Shown here one piece after another: positions 6,999-13,899 of a stretch of DNA of 18,801 nucleotides. This DNA comes from an uncultured Sutterella sp. (GTDB taxonomy: Bacteria > Pseudomonadota > Gammaproteobacteria > Burkholderiales > Burkholderiaceae_F): positions 1-18,801 of the forward strand of contig UQNA01000054.1 in assembly GCA_900542195.1 (NCBI GenBank), read 5' to 3'. The stretch's first letter is position 1, and the number at the start of each line of letters is the position of its first letter. Under the pieces are notes generated by a model. The model ran no database searches. It was not told the origin of the DNA and saw only the letters and a program-made list of their open reading frames with translations. Both the position numbers and the translations under genes were made by a program.

Positions 6999-7178
6999 TT
7001 GTTATTTATCGTTCTATCTGTCTGACAGCTTCTCAAAATGCGTTTGGTCAACATCGTAATTGAACAATTCCTCACAGTGTTCCAAATCGCGTTGCCGATT
7101 ATTGAAGTTTTTCTGCGTTATCCCGTAAAACCTTGCTGTCAATCCAATACAATTTGAACAAATTAATCAGGTTCTACT

Positions 7179-7706
7179 ATGACTACTCAACAAGAAATAA
7201 GCGCAGTACAAAGAGTCTACGATCACTTTTCTAAATCTAGATATAAGTCTTTTTTAAAAGCCTCAGATTTTTATGTACCTTTCTTCTTCGGTAAAAAGAA
7301 GAGAATGGCTGAATTCAGCAAAGAATATGCTCCGTTTGCCGCCGCTTGCTTCACAGAAATTCTTCGTAATCAAACCGCAAAAGACAGCGGAGAACCAAAC
7401 GAAGAACTAATTTCGGCCTTTGTCAACAAATACGTCCCTGAAGCTCTTAAACCCGCTTACGATGAATACTGGACTCTAATCTGTACGGAAGTCGACAAAA
7501 ATCCTGAAGATGCCCGTCAAATTGTCAGCGGTTTAAGCACGCTCTTCATGTATAAACTTTTTGGTCCGGATGCCGACCAGCCTAATCCTGATATCTTGAA
7601 CTCACATCGCCATCAAGTTGCGATGGACTTCCAAGTCGGAAGTCTGATGTTTGAATTCACCCACGGTATTAAAGTTGTTCTAGAAAAAGAAAAGAAGAAA
7701 AAGTAG
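7179..7706 (+). CDS. Hypothetical protein, 175 residues
   Basis: I do not recognise this protein. It is predicted soluble, with no signal peptide or membrane segment, and looks mainly helical. An aromatic, basic N-terminal part (YDHFSKSRYKSFLKASDFYV then PFFFGKKKRM, residues about 14-43) is followed by acidic and neutral helices. A lysine run, EKEKKKK, forms the very end. Codon use resembles its neighbours, supporting a real gene. The ATG has only a weak CAGG upstream. It stands 161 bases ahead of fhs on the same strand with no terminator between, so fhs may be partly read through from it; the intervening leader is highly structured. Confidence 0.75.
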   Translation: MTTQQEISAVQRVYDHFSKSRYKSFLKASDFYVPFFFGKKKRMAEFSKEYAPFAAACFTEILRNQTAKDSGEPNEELISAFVNKYVPEALKPAYDEYWTLICTEVDKNPEDARQIVSGLSTLFMYKLFGPDADQPNPDILNSHRHQVAMDFQVGSLMFEFTHGIKVVLEKEKKKK

Positions 7707-7722
7707 CGTTCCGAGGCATCGT

Positions 7723-7868
7723 TTGAACAGTTCCTGCGTAGGTAATCTTTTCGGCTGTAAGTATTCATCGTTATTAACAAATCAACGAACTGAAGATTTT
7801 AAAAACGATAGAGTTAGTAAGCTAAAATCACGCACTACCTACCAATGATTCTTCAAGGAACTGTTCAA
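7723..7868 (+). promoter_or_regulatory. Structured leader of fhs that can mask its ribosome-binding site
   Basis: A perfect 13-bp inverted repeat pairs TTGAACAGTTCCT (7723-7735) with AGGAACTGTTCAA (7856-7868). The right arm contains the AAGGAA Shine-Dalgarno and the first base of the fhs start codon. Nested inside are GTAGGTA (7738-7744) with TACCTAC (7836-7842), AATCTT (7744-7749) with AAGATT (7794-7799), and a hairpin built from TCGTT (7769-7773) and AACGA (7785-7789). This layout, a closing stem around internal helices with the start site in the stem, suits a translational riboswitch or protein-bound leader. It does not resemble the ZTP (pfl) riboswitch often found before fhs: I see no CCGCCUGGGC-type core. 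The function is inference. Confidence 0.6.
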
Positions 7869-9511
7869 TGCTTACAGATATTGAAATAGCTCAACAAGCA
7901 ACCCTCATCCCTATTGATCAATTAGCAAAAAAAATTGGCCTGAAAGAAGAAGAATTCATTCCTTACGGCCGTGATAAAGCAAAAGTTGAAATCGATACTT
8001 CAAACCCTAAAGGCAAACTTATTCTTGTTACGGCAACTTCCGGAATGCCTGCAGGTTCTGGTAAGACAACAACTTCTATTGCCTTAGCTCAAGCTCTTCA
8101 AAAATTAGGTGAAAGCGCTTGCTTAGCTTTAAGAGAACCTTCCCTCGGCCCATCCTTCGGTATGAAAGGCGGCGCAGCCGGCGGCGGTTATTCTCAGGTC
8201 GTTCCGATGGAGTCCATCAATCTCCACTTCACAGGCGATTTCCATGCAATTACAGCAGCCAATAACCTTTTAGCTGCTTTAATTGACAATGCAAAACATC
8301 AAGGTCAAGTTGAACTTAAGGAAGTTACTTGGAGACGTGTTCTCGACGTTAATGATCGCTCTTTGAGAGACATCGTTACCGGTCTCGGTGGCCTAGCAAA
8401 CGGAACACCGGCTCAGACAGGATTTGACATTACCGCTGCCAGTGAACTCATGGCAATTATCTGCTTAGCTGACGGCGAATCTGACCTTCGTGCCAGACTT
8501 GATCGTCTAGTCGTCGGTATCAAAAAAGACGGCTCTGCCTACACTTGCGGCGAACTCGGTGCAACCGGTGCTTTAATGGCTTTATTAAAGGACGCCATGC
8601 TTCCAAACCTTGTCCAAACATTGGAAGGTGTACCTGCCTTCGTTCACGGTGGCCCTTTCGCTAATATCGCTCACGGATGCAACTCCGTTGCTGCGACCAG
8701 AGCAGCTTTGAAACTTGCTGACTGGGCTATCACAGAAGCAGGCTTCGGCAGCGATTTAGGCGCTGAAAAATTCTATGACATCAAATGCCGCCTAACAGGT
8801 CTTCAGCCTGCCGCTACCGTTTTAGTGACCTCTTTGAAAGCTTTGAAGTGGCACGGCGGTGTTGCTCTTCCTGAAATCGGAAAACCGAATATGGAAGCCT
8901 TGAAAGCGGGCTTGCCGAACTTGAGAGCTCACATTAAGAATCTTCAGAACTTCGGCCAACAGGTAGTTGTCTCCCTCAATCATTTCTTCGGCGATCCGGA
9001 AGATGAAATCGAGGTTGTTCGGAATGAATGCAAGGGCTTAGGTGCAAGATTTGCTGTCAGCGACGGCTTTGCCAAAGGCGGTGAAGGCGCTGTAGACGTA
9101 GCCAAGGAATTAATTGAAGCAGTCAAAGAAGGCTCTCAGCCTCTCCACTTTGCTTATAACCTTGACCAGACAGTTCTTGAAAAGATTCAAGAAGTTAACA
9201 CAAAGGTTTACGGCGGCAAAGATGTTGAATTCTCTCCCGCAGCTCAAAAAGACTTGGCCAAGATTGACGCTTTGGGCTTCAGCAAACTTCCTATCTGCAT
9301 TGCGAAGACTCCATTCTCTCTTTCTCATGAACCCGGCTGGAAAGGTGCTCCGAAGGATTTCACTCTTCCGGTTCAAAGACTTATCCTCAACGCTGGTGCA
9401 GGCTTCATCGTTGTTACAACCGGTGCCATTATGAGAATGCCCGGCCTGCCGAAAAAACCGGCAGCCTATTCTATTGACGTTGTTAACGGAAAGTTTGTTG
9501 GCTTGAGCTAG
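7868..9511 (+). CDS. fhs: Formate-tetrahydrofolate ligase
   Basis: Fhs (10-formyl-THF synthetase) uses ATP to join formate to tetrahydrofolate, feeding the one-carbon pool. The 547-residue protein is close to the usual 555-560. Motifs seen: the P-loop PAGSGKTTT at 61-69, REPSLGPSFGMKGGAAGGGY at about 89-108, then MESINLHFTGDFHAITAANN. These are followed by PAFVHGGPFANIAHGCNS, EAGFGSDLGAEKFYDIKCR, FAKGGEGAVDVA, and the C-terminal GAIMRMPGLPKKPAAYSIDV. The P-loop differs from the common TPAGEGKTT by Ser for Glu, preceded by SGM. AAGGAA lies eight bases before the ATG, but inside the right arm of the leader stem. It is a single-gene unit ended by the terminator at 9554. Confidence 0.97.
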   Translation: MLTDIEIAQQATLIPIDQLAKKIGLKEEEFIPYGRDKAKVEIDTSNPKGKLILVTATSGMPAGSGKTTTSIALAQALQKLGESACLALREPSLGPSFGMKGGAAGGGYSQVVPMESINLHFTGDFHAITAANNLLAALIDNAKHQGQVELKEVTWRRVLDVNDRSLRDIVTGLGGLANGTPAQTGFDITAASELMAIICLADGESDLRARLDRLVVGIKKDGSAYTCGELGATGALMALLKDAMLPNLVQTLEGVPAFVHGGPFANIAHGCNSVAATRAALKLADWAITEAGFGSDLGAEKFYDIKCRLTGLQPAATVLVTSLKALKWHGGVALPEIGKPNMEALKAGLPNLRAHIKNLQNFGQQVVVSLNHFFGDPEDEIEVVRNECKGLGARFAVSDGFAKGGEGAVDVAKELIEAVKEGSQPLHFAYNLDQTVLEKIQEVNTKVYGGKDVEFSPAAQKDLAKIDALGFSKLPICIAKTPFSLSHEPGWKGAPKDFTLPVQRLILNAGAGFIVVTTGAIMRMPGLPKKPAAYSIDVVNGKFVGLS

Positions 9512-9553
9512 CCTTGACCAGTTCAGCCTTACACTGAGTAAACTTACGAGAAG

Positions 9554-9583
9554 ACTCCAATCTGTAAAAAGGTTGGAGTTTTT
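9554..9583 (+). terminator. Terminator of fhs
   Basis: A 7-bp stem, ACTCCAA (9554-9560) and TTGGAGT (9573-9579), runs into five T (9579-9583). It lies between fhs and the convergent phosphoesterase gene and stops transcription just before the latter's 3' end. Confidence 0.82.
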
Positions 9584-9585
9584 CT

Positions 9586-10356
9586 TTAGATTTCTAAATG
9601 CAACGGTTTGAATGACTGGTTATTAGCGTTGTAATAACCGAACGAATGTTCTAACACCTTAGCCTGTCCGATGTGAATGACATCAGACTCGTGGCAATGC
9701 CCGAACACCCATGCCTTAATCTGAGGATTATCCAAAATAATGTCCTCAAGAGACGAACAGAAGCAGCTCTTAATTGGACTTTGGGACCAACGTTCGGTTG
9801 TTTGGTAAGTCGGGGCATGGTGAGTCAAAATCAGAGTCTTCTGATCAGCAAATCTGTCTATCTGTTTCTTTAAATTTTCTAACTCTAAGTTATAGAGATC
9901 TTTATATTGTTCCAATGAAAATTTCTTAATAGCTTTGAAATCATTCAATGCGGCCTGAATAAGAACTTCATAGACAGGATCCAGTTCCGACCACAAAGTA
10001 CCTCCGATAACTACAGTGTCATCGATAATAATTTCATTCGGCTCGCTCAGACTAAGAAAATGAATATTAGGAGCGTTATATCTTTCCGACCAATACTTCC
10101 AAGGGGATTCGGTATTGAGATCAAATCCCCAATAATCATGATTACCGAGAATACAGACAACCTTTTCATATTTCTTTTTTACCAAATCAAAGAAATAGGA
10201 GGAATAAAAATCACTCTGGAAACCCACATCACCGCCAATCAGCAAATTAGGTGCTGTCGGATTTTCAAAGACAGAGTCTATAAACTCTAACCCTTTATCT
10301 CCCGTACCGGTTAGGTGGTCTAAATGAATATCAGAAATGATGTCAAAGCTAGGCAT
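9586..10356 (-). CDS. Calcineurin-like metallophosphoesterase
   Basis: The 256-residue product has the complete two-metal phosphoesterase signature: SDIHLDH (D9, H11), GGDVG (D43), GNHDYW (N72, H73), THHAP (178-182) and GHCH (219-222). It lacks a signal peptide and is therefore cytoplasmic. Family members hydrolyse phosphomono- or diesters, including nucleotides and nucleic-acid ends, so the substrate cannot be told from sequence. AGGAG lies 12 bases upstream of ATG 10356, rather far. It is divergent from the dam-like gene; the shared 211-base gap holds a dyad at 10378-10401. The region between residues 78 and 170 is family-variable and rich in aromatic residues. Confidence 0.9.
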   Translation of the reverse strand: MPSFDIISDIHLDHLTGTGDKGLEFIDSVFENPTAPNLLIGGDVGFQSDFYSSYFFDLVKKKYEKVVCILGNHDYWGFDLNTESPWKYWSERYNAPNIHFLSLSEPNEIIIDDTVVIGGTLWSELDPVYEVLIQAALNDFKAIKKFSLEQYKDLYNLELENLKKQIDRFADQKTLILTHHAPTYQTTERWSQSPIKSCFCSSLEDIILDNPQIKAWVFGHCHESDVIHIGQAKVLEHSFGYYNANNQSFKPLHLEI

Positions 10357-10377
10357 CTTAAAACCGAACTCCTAAGT

Positions 10378-10401
10378 GTTTATACCTAGGTATTTTTAAA
10401 C
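10378..10401. promoter_or_regulatory. Palindrome between divergent phosphoesterase and dam genes
   Basis: A perfect 12-bp palindrome, ATACCTAGGTAT (10382-10393), is flanked by GTTTA (10378-10382) and TAAAC (10397-10401), giving an extended dyad of about 24 bases just upstream of the phosphoesterase start. It could be an operator for that gene or for both. A TTGACA lies nearby at 10415-10420 on the plus strand but has no good -10 at the right distance. Confidence 0.45.
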
Positions 10402-10567
10402 TATAACGTTCCTTTTGACAAGAGCGTGAAACTTTTTGAGTACACAAAATATTTACTTATTAAGAAAAAGGCAATTTTGTATAGAAAGAAAAATTTGGCA
10501 GAAATAGTTTTTTGTGAATTGCATTAATATCTACATAGAGAAATACAATTTTTGGAAAGGAACGAGG

Positions 10568-11401
10568 ATGCCAACAAAAGTCATGTCACCTGTGCTCAAA
10601 TGGGCCGGCGGGAAGACACAACTTTTAGAGGCATTAATGTCTAAAGTTCCGCAAACTTACAATACGTACTTTGAGCCGTTTATCGGTGCAGGAGCATTTT
10701 TTTTATCGCTCAAACCAAAAAGTGCGGTCATCAACGATACGAATGAGCAACTGATTAATCTTTATCAACAATTAAAGCATAGTCCCTCAGAAATAATTTC
10801 TATTGTGAACTCATTGGATGAAGTTGCTTGTGATAAGAGGTACTACTACCAGATTAGAGAGCGGTATAACCGGAAAATTGCATCAAAGGAATTAGATCCG
10901 GAATGTGCAGCTCTTATGGTATGGATTAACAAACACTGCTTTAATGGGTTGTATAGGGTCAATAGCCAGGGTTTCTTCAATGTTCCCTACAACAACAAAG
11001 TGACCGGCAAATCCCTAGACAAAGATAACGTAGAAGCGATTTCTCGATTCCTTAAGGAACAGGACGTGACGATATTATGTTCTGATTTTGAAGATGCCTG
11101 CAAAAACGTTAATCCGGATGATTTTGTCTATTTCGATAGTCCGTATGTTCCGGAAAGCAGTTCCGCTGACTTTACGGACTATACAAAGACAGGATTTTCT
11201 AATGAAGATCACGATCGTTTAGCCGACCTTTTTCGTCGCTTAGATAAACTTGGAGCCTATGTAATGCTCTCGAACAACGATGTTCCCCTTGTGAGGGAAC
11301 TGTACAGAGAATACAGCATTGAGCCCATCGAGGTTAAACGGCTTATAAATAGAAACGCCGCAAAGAGATCGGGAAAAGAACTGATAATCACAAACTATTA
11401 A
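10568..11401 (+). CDS. dam: Dam-type DNA adenine-N6 methyltransferase (D12 class)
   Basis: The 277-residue protein belongs to the D12/Dam class of adenine-N6 methyltransferases: the N-terminal LKWAGGKTQLL (10-20), the AdoMet-binding FEPFIGAGAF (35-44), NGLYRVNSQGFFNVPYN (126-142), and catalytic motif IV at 190-193 reading DSPY where DPPY is the rule. The family most often methylates GATC. ATG 10568 has AAGGA a few bases upstream (about 10557-10561) and gives the standard N-terminus. The frame is open to GTG 10514, but that adds 18 unlike residues. No restriction endonuclease gene adjoins, so it is probably a solitary methyltransferase used in mismatch repair, replication control or phage defence avoidance. 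Target GATC is likely, not shown. Confidence 0.9.
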   Translation: MPTKVMSPVLKWAGGKTQLLEALMSKVPQTYNTYFEPFIGAGAFFLSLKPKSAVINDTNEQLINLYQQLKHSPSEIISIVNSLDEVACDKRYYYQIRERYNRKIASKELDPECAALMVWINKHCFNGLYRVNSQGFFNVPYNNKVTGKSLDKDNVEAISRFLKEQDVTILCSDFEDACKNVNPDDFVYFDSPYVPESSSADFTDYTKTGFSNEDHDRLADLFRRLDKLGAYVMLSNNDVPLVRELYREYSIEPIEVKRLINRNAAKRSGKELIITNY

Positions 11402-11572
11402 TAATTGAATTTTCAATGGTTCTTTCCAAAATCTGAAGCCATGTTACTTAGAAGCTAGGATAGAACCGCATCTTAGAGACTATTTTGCTCCATTTGAGCG
11501 AACATCTCCGGAAAGCATAGAAGGCATCATTCAACCGCTCTCTTTTCTTGCTGAGACAAACCTCAAATGACT
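11402..11572. other. Gap between convergent genes, possible degraded coding remnant
   Basis: No clear terminator is visible; only a small palindrome, ATTGAATTTTCAAT, at 11404-11417. Two open frames cross the gap. One, on the minus strand, ends at 11448 with a basic, aromatic sequence (RLNDAFYAFRRCSLKWSKIV) that could be the tail of a transposase-like protein. The other, on the plus strand (11409-11567), lacks a start codon. Neither is recognised. Confidence 0.25.
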
Positions 11573-12499
11573 CTAGGAGGCTAGTTGTCTGACAAAAGAA
11601 ACGCAACTTCTGGACAGAGAAGACATGGAATATCCGCCTTCGAGACAAGCAACCACTCCCTTGCAGTCAGGCAGCGATTCCATCACGTTCACCAGACGGC
11701 GACCTAAAAATGCATAGTCCTTCTCAATCATGAGTAATTGGGCCTGATCTTCTTCACGATGCGCATCAAACCCCGCCGACACTAAAATCAGCTGCGGCTT
11801 ATAGTCCGTTAAAGCCGGATACCATACTTCATCCATCGTCTTACGGAAAGCCTCTCCTTCAGTTCCTTCATCAAATGCTGAATAAATCGCATTGGAAGGA
11901 CAATGATGCAAGTGAGCATAGGGATACAAAGCGTTTTGGAATCCGTCCAAAATCAAGACATCTTCCCGTCCTCCTAGGATGTCGGATGTACCGTCTCCAT
12001 GATGAACATCAAAGTCAACGACAGCAACCCGTTTCAAGTGATAGACGCCCAATGCATGCAAAGCGGCTATAGCAATATTGTTAAGAAAGCAGAAGCCTCC
12101 GGAATGATCCCGATGGGCATGGTGTCCGGGTGGACGGACTGCACAGAAAGCTCGTTGAAACCTTCCTTCCATAACGCCGTCGACGGCCGCACACGCAGCC
12201 CCTGCTGCAAATTGAGCCGCTTCCCACGTGTATGGATTCATCGCCGTATCTTCATTAATGACCGTTACTCCCTCTTGCGGAGACATACGGGACAAATACT
12301 GGATGTAATCAGGATCATGCGCAGATAACATATCAGAAAGGGAAACTCTGACGGCTGTATGCTTTTCAATATATTCATCGGCACCCGAAGCAAACATAAG
12401 CTCGTTGATTTTTTCCAACCGAGCCGGAGATTCCGGATTCATATCTCCCATTTTGTGCTTAAGAAAAGCCTCATGAGTAAAGAATGCTGTTTTAGCCAT
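11573..12499 (-). CDS. Histone-deacetylase-family deacylase (acetoin utilization/APAH type)
   Basis: The 308-residue protein has the zinc-dependent deacetylase fold with all catalytic residues visible: charge-relay RPPGHHA (H126, H127), metal ligands D164 and H166 in DFDVHHGDG, the third ligand D245 in SAGFDAH, and the transition-state Tyr in LEGGY (Y290). Bacterial members of this class (AcuC, HDAH, acetylpolyamine amidohydrolases) remove acyl groups from acetyl-CoA synthetase, polyamines or other small molecules. I chose ATG 12499 (MAKTAFFTHEAF), matching the family start. The frame is open to ATG 12556, but the extra 19 residues are unusually basic. The C-terminus (SLSRSCVSFVRQLAS) is complete. 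The gene is divergent from the MltB gene and convergent with dam. Confidence 0.92.
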   Translation of the reverse strand: MAKTAFFTHEAFLKHKMGDMNPESPARLEKINELMFASGADEYIEKHTAVRVSLSDMLSAHDPDYIQYLSRMSPQEGVTVINEDTAMNPYTWEAAQFAAGAACAAVDGVMEGRFQRAFCAVRPPGHHAHRDHSGGFCFLNNIAIAALHALGVYHLKRVAVVDFDVHHGDGTSDILGGREDVLILDGFQNALYPYAHLHHCPSNAIYSAFDEGTEGEAFRKTMDEVWYPALTDYKPQLILVSAGFDAHREEDQAQLLMIEKDYAFLGRRLVNVMESLPDCKGVVACLEGGYSMSSLSRSCVSFVRQLAS

Positions 12500-12579
12500 A
12501 AATGTTAATCTTCTTCGCTTTTTAAGAATTCTAGCAAGCTCGCGCCTTCCTCCCATAGAGGGGTGCCCGCAACATTAAG

Positions 12580-12618
12580 GAACACTATGTTATGGTTTAT
12601 ACCATGTATTTAGTGTTC
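12580..12618. promoter_or_regulatory. Two-tier dyad between divergent deacylase and mltB genes
   Basis: An outer perfect 8-bp repeat, GAACACTA (12580-12587) and TAGTGTTC (12611-12618), encloses an inner ATGGT (12592-12596) and ACCAT (12601-12605) with a TTAT loop. The right arm ends eight bases before the TATAAT at 12626, so the dyad covers the -35 region of the mltB promoter. That is a typical operator position. No known regulator is identified. Confidence 0.55.
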
Positions 12619-12625
12619 TAACGAC

Positions 12626-12631
12626 TATAAT
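12626..12631 (+). promoter_or_regulatory. -10 element of the mltB promoter
   Basis: A perfect TATAAT without a recognisable -35 hexamer (CATGTA at 17 bases). The missing -35 together with the overlapping dyad at 12580-12618 suggests regulated transcription. The leader would be about 85 bases. Confidence 0.5.
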
Positions 12632-12720
12632 CCAATCAGTGTAACTGTCTCATCGTCTATTTGATTTATTGTCTGCTGTACAAGAATGATTTAGGCTAGA
12701 GTAATCGGAGGTAATGTTAT

Positions 12721-13899
12721 ATGTTTAGACGCCCATTACTATTAGCTGGAGTTGTCTCTTTATCTGTCTTTTCCGGACTGGCGCTTGCTCAGTCTATGTC
12801 TTCTACTTCAGCGGAAAAGGCCATGCGCTACAGCGAACGTCCGGACGTGAAGAAATTCATTGCAGATGTCAGCCGCAGAAGAGGCCTGAACAGTCAATGG
12901 ATAGCAGAAGTTCTTGACGAGGCAACATATCAGCCGAAAATCGAACGGCTCATGACTCCGAAGAAGTTTAAACCCGGCACAAGAGACTCTCGGCGTGACT
13001 GGGAAAAATACAGAGCCATTTTCCTCGGACGCGACAGATTAAATCTTGGTGCCCGTTTCTGGGAAGAAAATCGAGCAACTCTTGAGAGAGCAAAAAAAGA
13101 ATTCGGAGTTGATCCGGCGGTTATCGTCGGAATTATCGGAGTTGAAACTCGCTACGGAGAAAACACGGGATCTTGGAAAGTTCTGGACTCTCTTGTTACC
13201 CTAAGCTTTGATTACAAACGCAGAGCAGACTTCTTCAAAAAAGAATTGGAAGAGTATCTGGTCTTTATCAACAACAATCAATTTAAGCCTCGGGAGATTT
13301 TAGGATCTTATGCTGGTGCCGTAGGCCTGCCTCAGTTCATGCCCTCCTCTATTAAGAGATTCGGAGTGGATTTTGACGGCGACGGTAAAATTGACATCAA
13401 TAATTCCGCGGCTGATACCATTGGTTCCATTGCCAACTATTTGTCTAAACATGGTTGGATTGAAGGTGCTCCAATGGTGATGCAAGCTGATATTTCGGAA
13501 GAAAATGCCAAGCGTTTCGGCGGCGGCACAAGTGCGAAATACCGTTGGCAGACCCTCCAGAACAATGGTGTAAAACCTGCGGCAGGAGTAAAAGCCGAAC
13601 CAGCGGATCTTCCGGTCTTTATCGTTGATTTTCCTTTCTATCCCGCCGGTTCAAACGACTCGAAGAAACTTTATCGAGTTGGAACGAAGAATTTCACTTC
13701 TGTATTGAGATACAACAGCAGCTATTTTTATGCCGGCGCAGTTGCTGAATTAGGGACTGCTATTGCGGCGCTGGTCGGTGAAGCGGGGCTCATCGATGGA
13801 ACCCCTATCCTTCCTAGCAAATACGATTTGGAACTTGATCCGACCGGAAAAGGATTAAAACCGGATCAAATTCAGGTTAAAGTCACTCCGGTAAGTTAA
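12721..13899 (+). CDS. mltB: Lytic murein transglycosylase, MltB family
   Basis: MltB enzymes cleave peptidoglycan between MurNAc and GlcNAc, leaving a 1,6-anhydro end. The 392-residue protein has a signal peptide (basic MFRR, hydrophobic core, probable cleavage ALA|Q at 23/24). No lipobox Cys is present, so it is soluble and periplasmic rather than a lipoprotein like E. coli MltB. The catalytic Glu is E142 in GIIGVETRYGENTG. Family motifs follow: LVTLSFDYKRRADFF, GSYAGAVGLPQFMPSSIKRF and an EF-hand-like DFDGDGKID (217-225) that binds calcium in Slt35. The final region (from about 285) is less conserved. GGAGG sits at 12707-12711, nine bases before the ATG. Its stop codon overlaps the convergent FAH gene by four bases. 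Confidence 0.94.
   Translation: MFRRPLLLAGVVSLSVFSGLALAQSMSSTSAEKAMRYSERPDVKKFIADVSRRRGLNSQWIAEVLDEATYQPKIERLMTPKKFKPGTRDSRRDWEKYRAIFLGRDRLNLGARFWEENRATLERAKKEFGVDPAVIVGIIGVETRYGENTGSWKVLDSLVTLSFDYKRRADFFKKELEEYLVFINNNQFKPREILGSYAGAVGLPQFMPSSIKRFGVDFDGDGKIDINNSAADTIGSIANYLSKHGWIEGAPMVMQADISEENAKRFGGGTSAKYRWQTLQNNGVKPAAGVKAEPADLPVFIVDFPFYPAGSNDSKKLYRVGTKNFTSVLRYNSSYFYAGAVAELGTAIAALVGEAGLIDGTPILPSKYDLELDPTGKGLKPDQIQVKVTPVS

Noticed and set aside
7707..7867. ZTP (pfl) riboswitch upstream of fhs
   Set aside because: The conserved CCGCCUGGGC-type core and its pseudoknot partner were not found by eye. A covariance-model scan would settle it.
7723..7868. Reading the 13-bp inverted repeat as ends of a miniature transposon
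   Set aside because: No flanking target duplication is visible, and the right arm coincides with the fhs ribosome-binding site and start codon, which fits a leader better.
9110..9434. Open frames on both strands inside the 3' part of fhs
   Set aside because: They are frame shadows of a complete, highly conserved fhs coding sequence.
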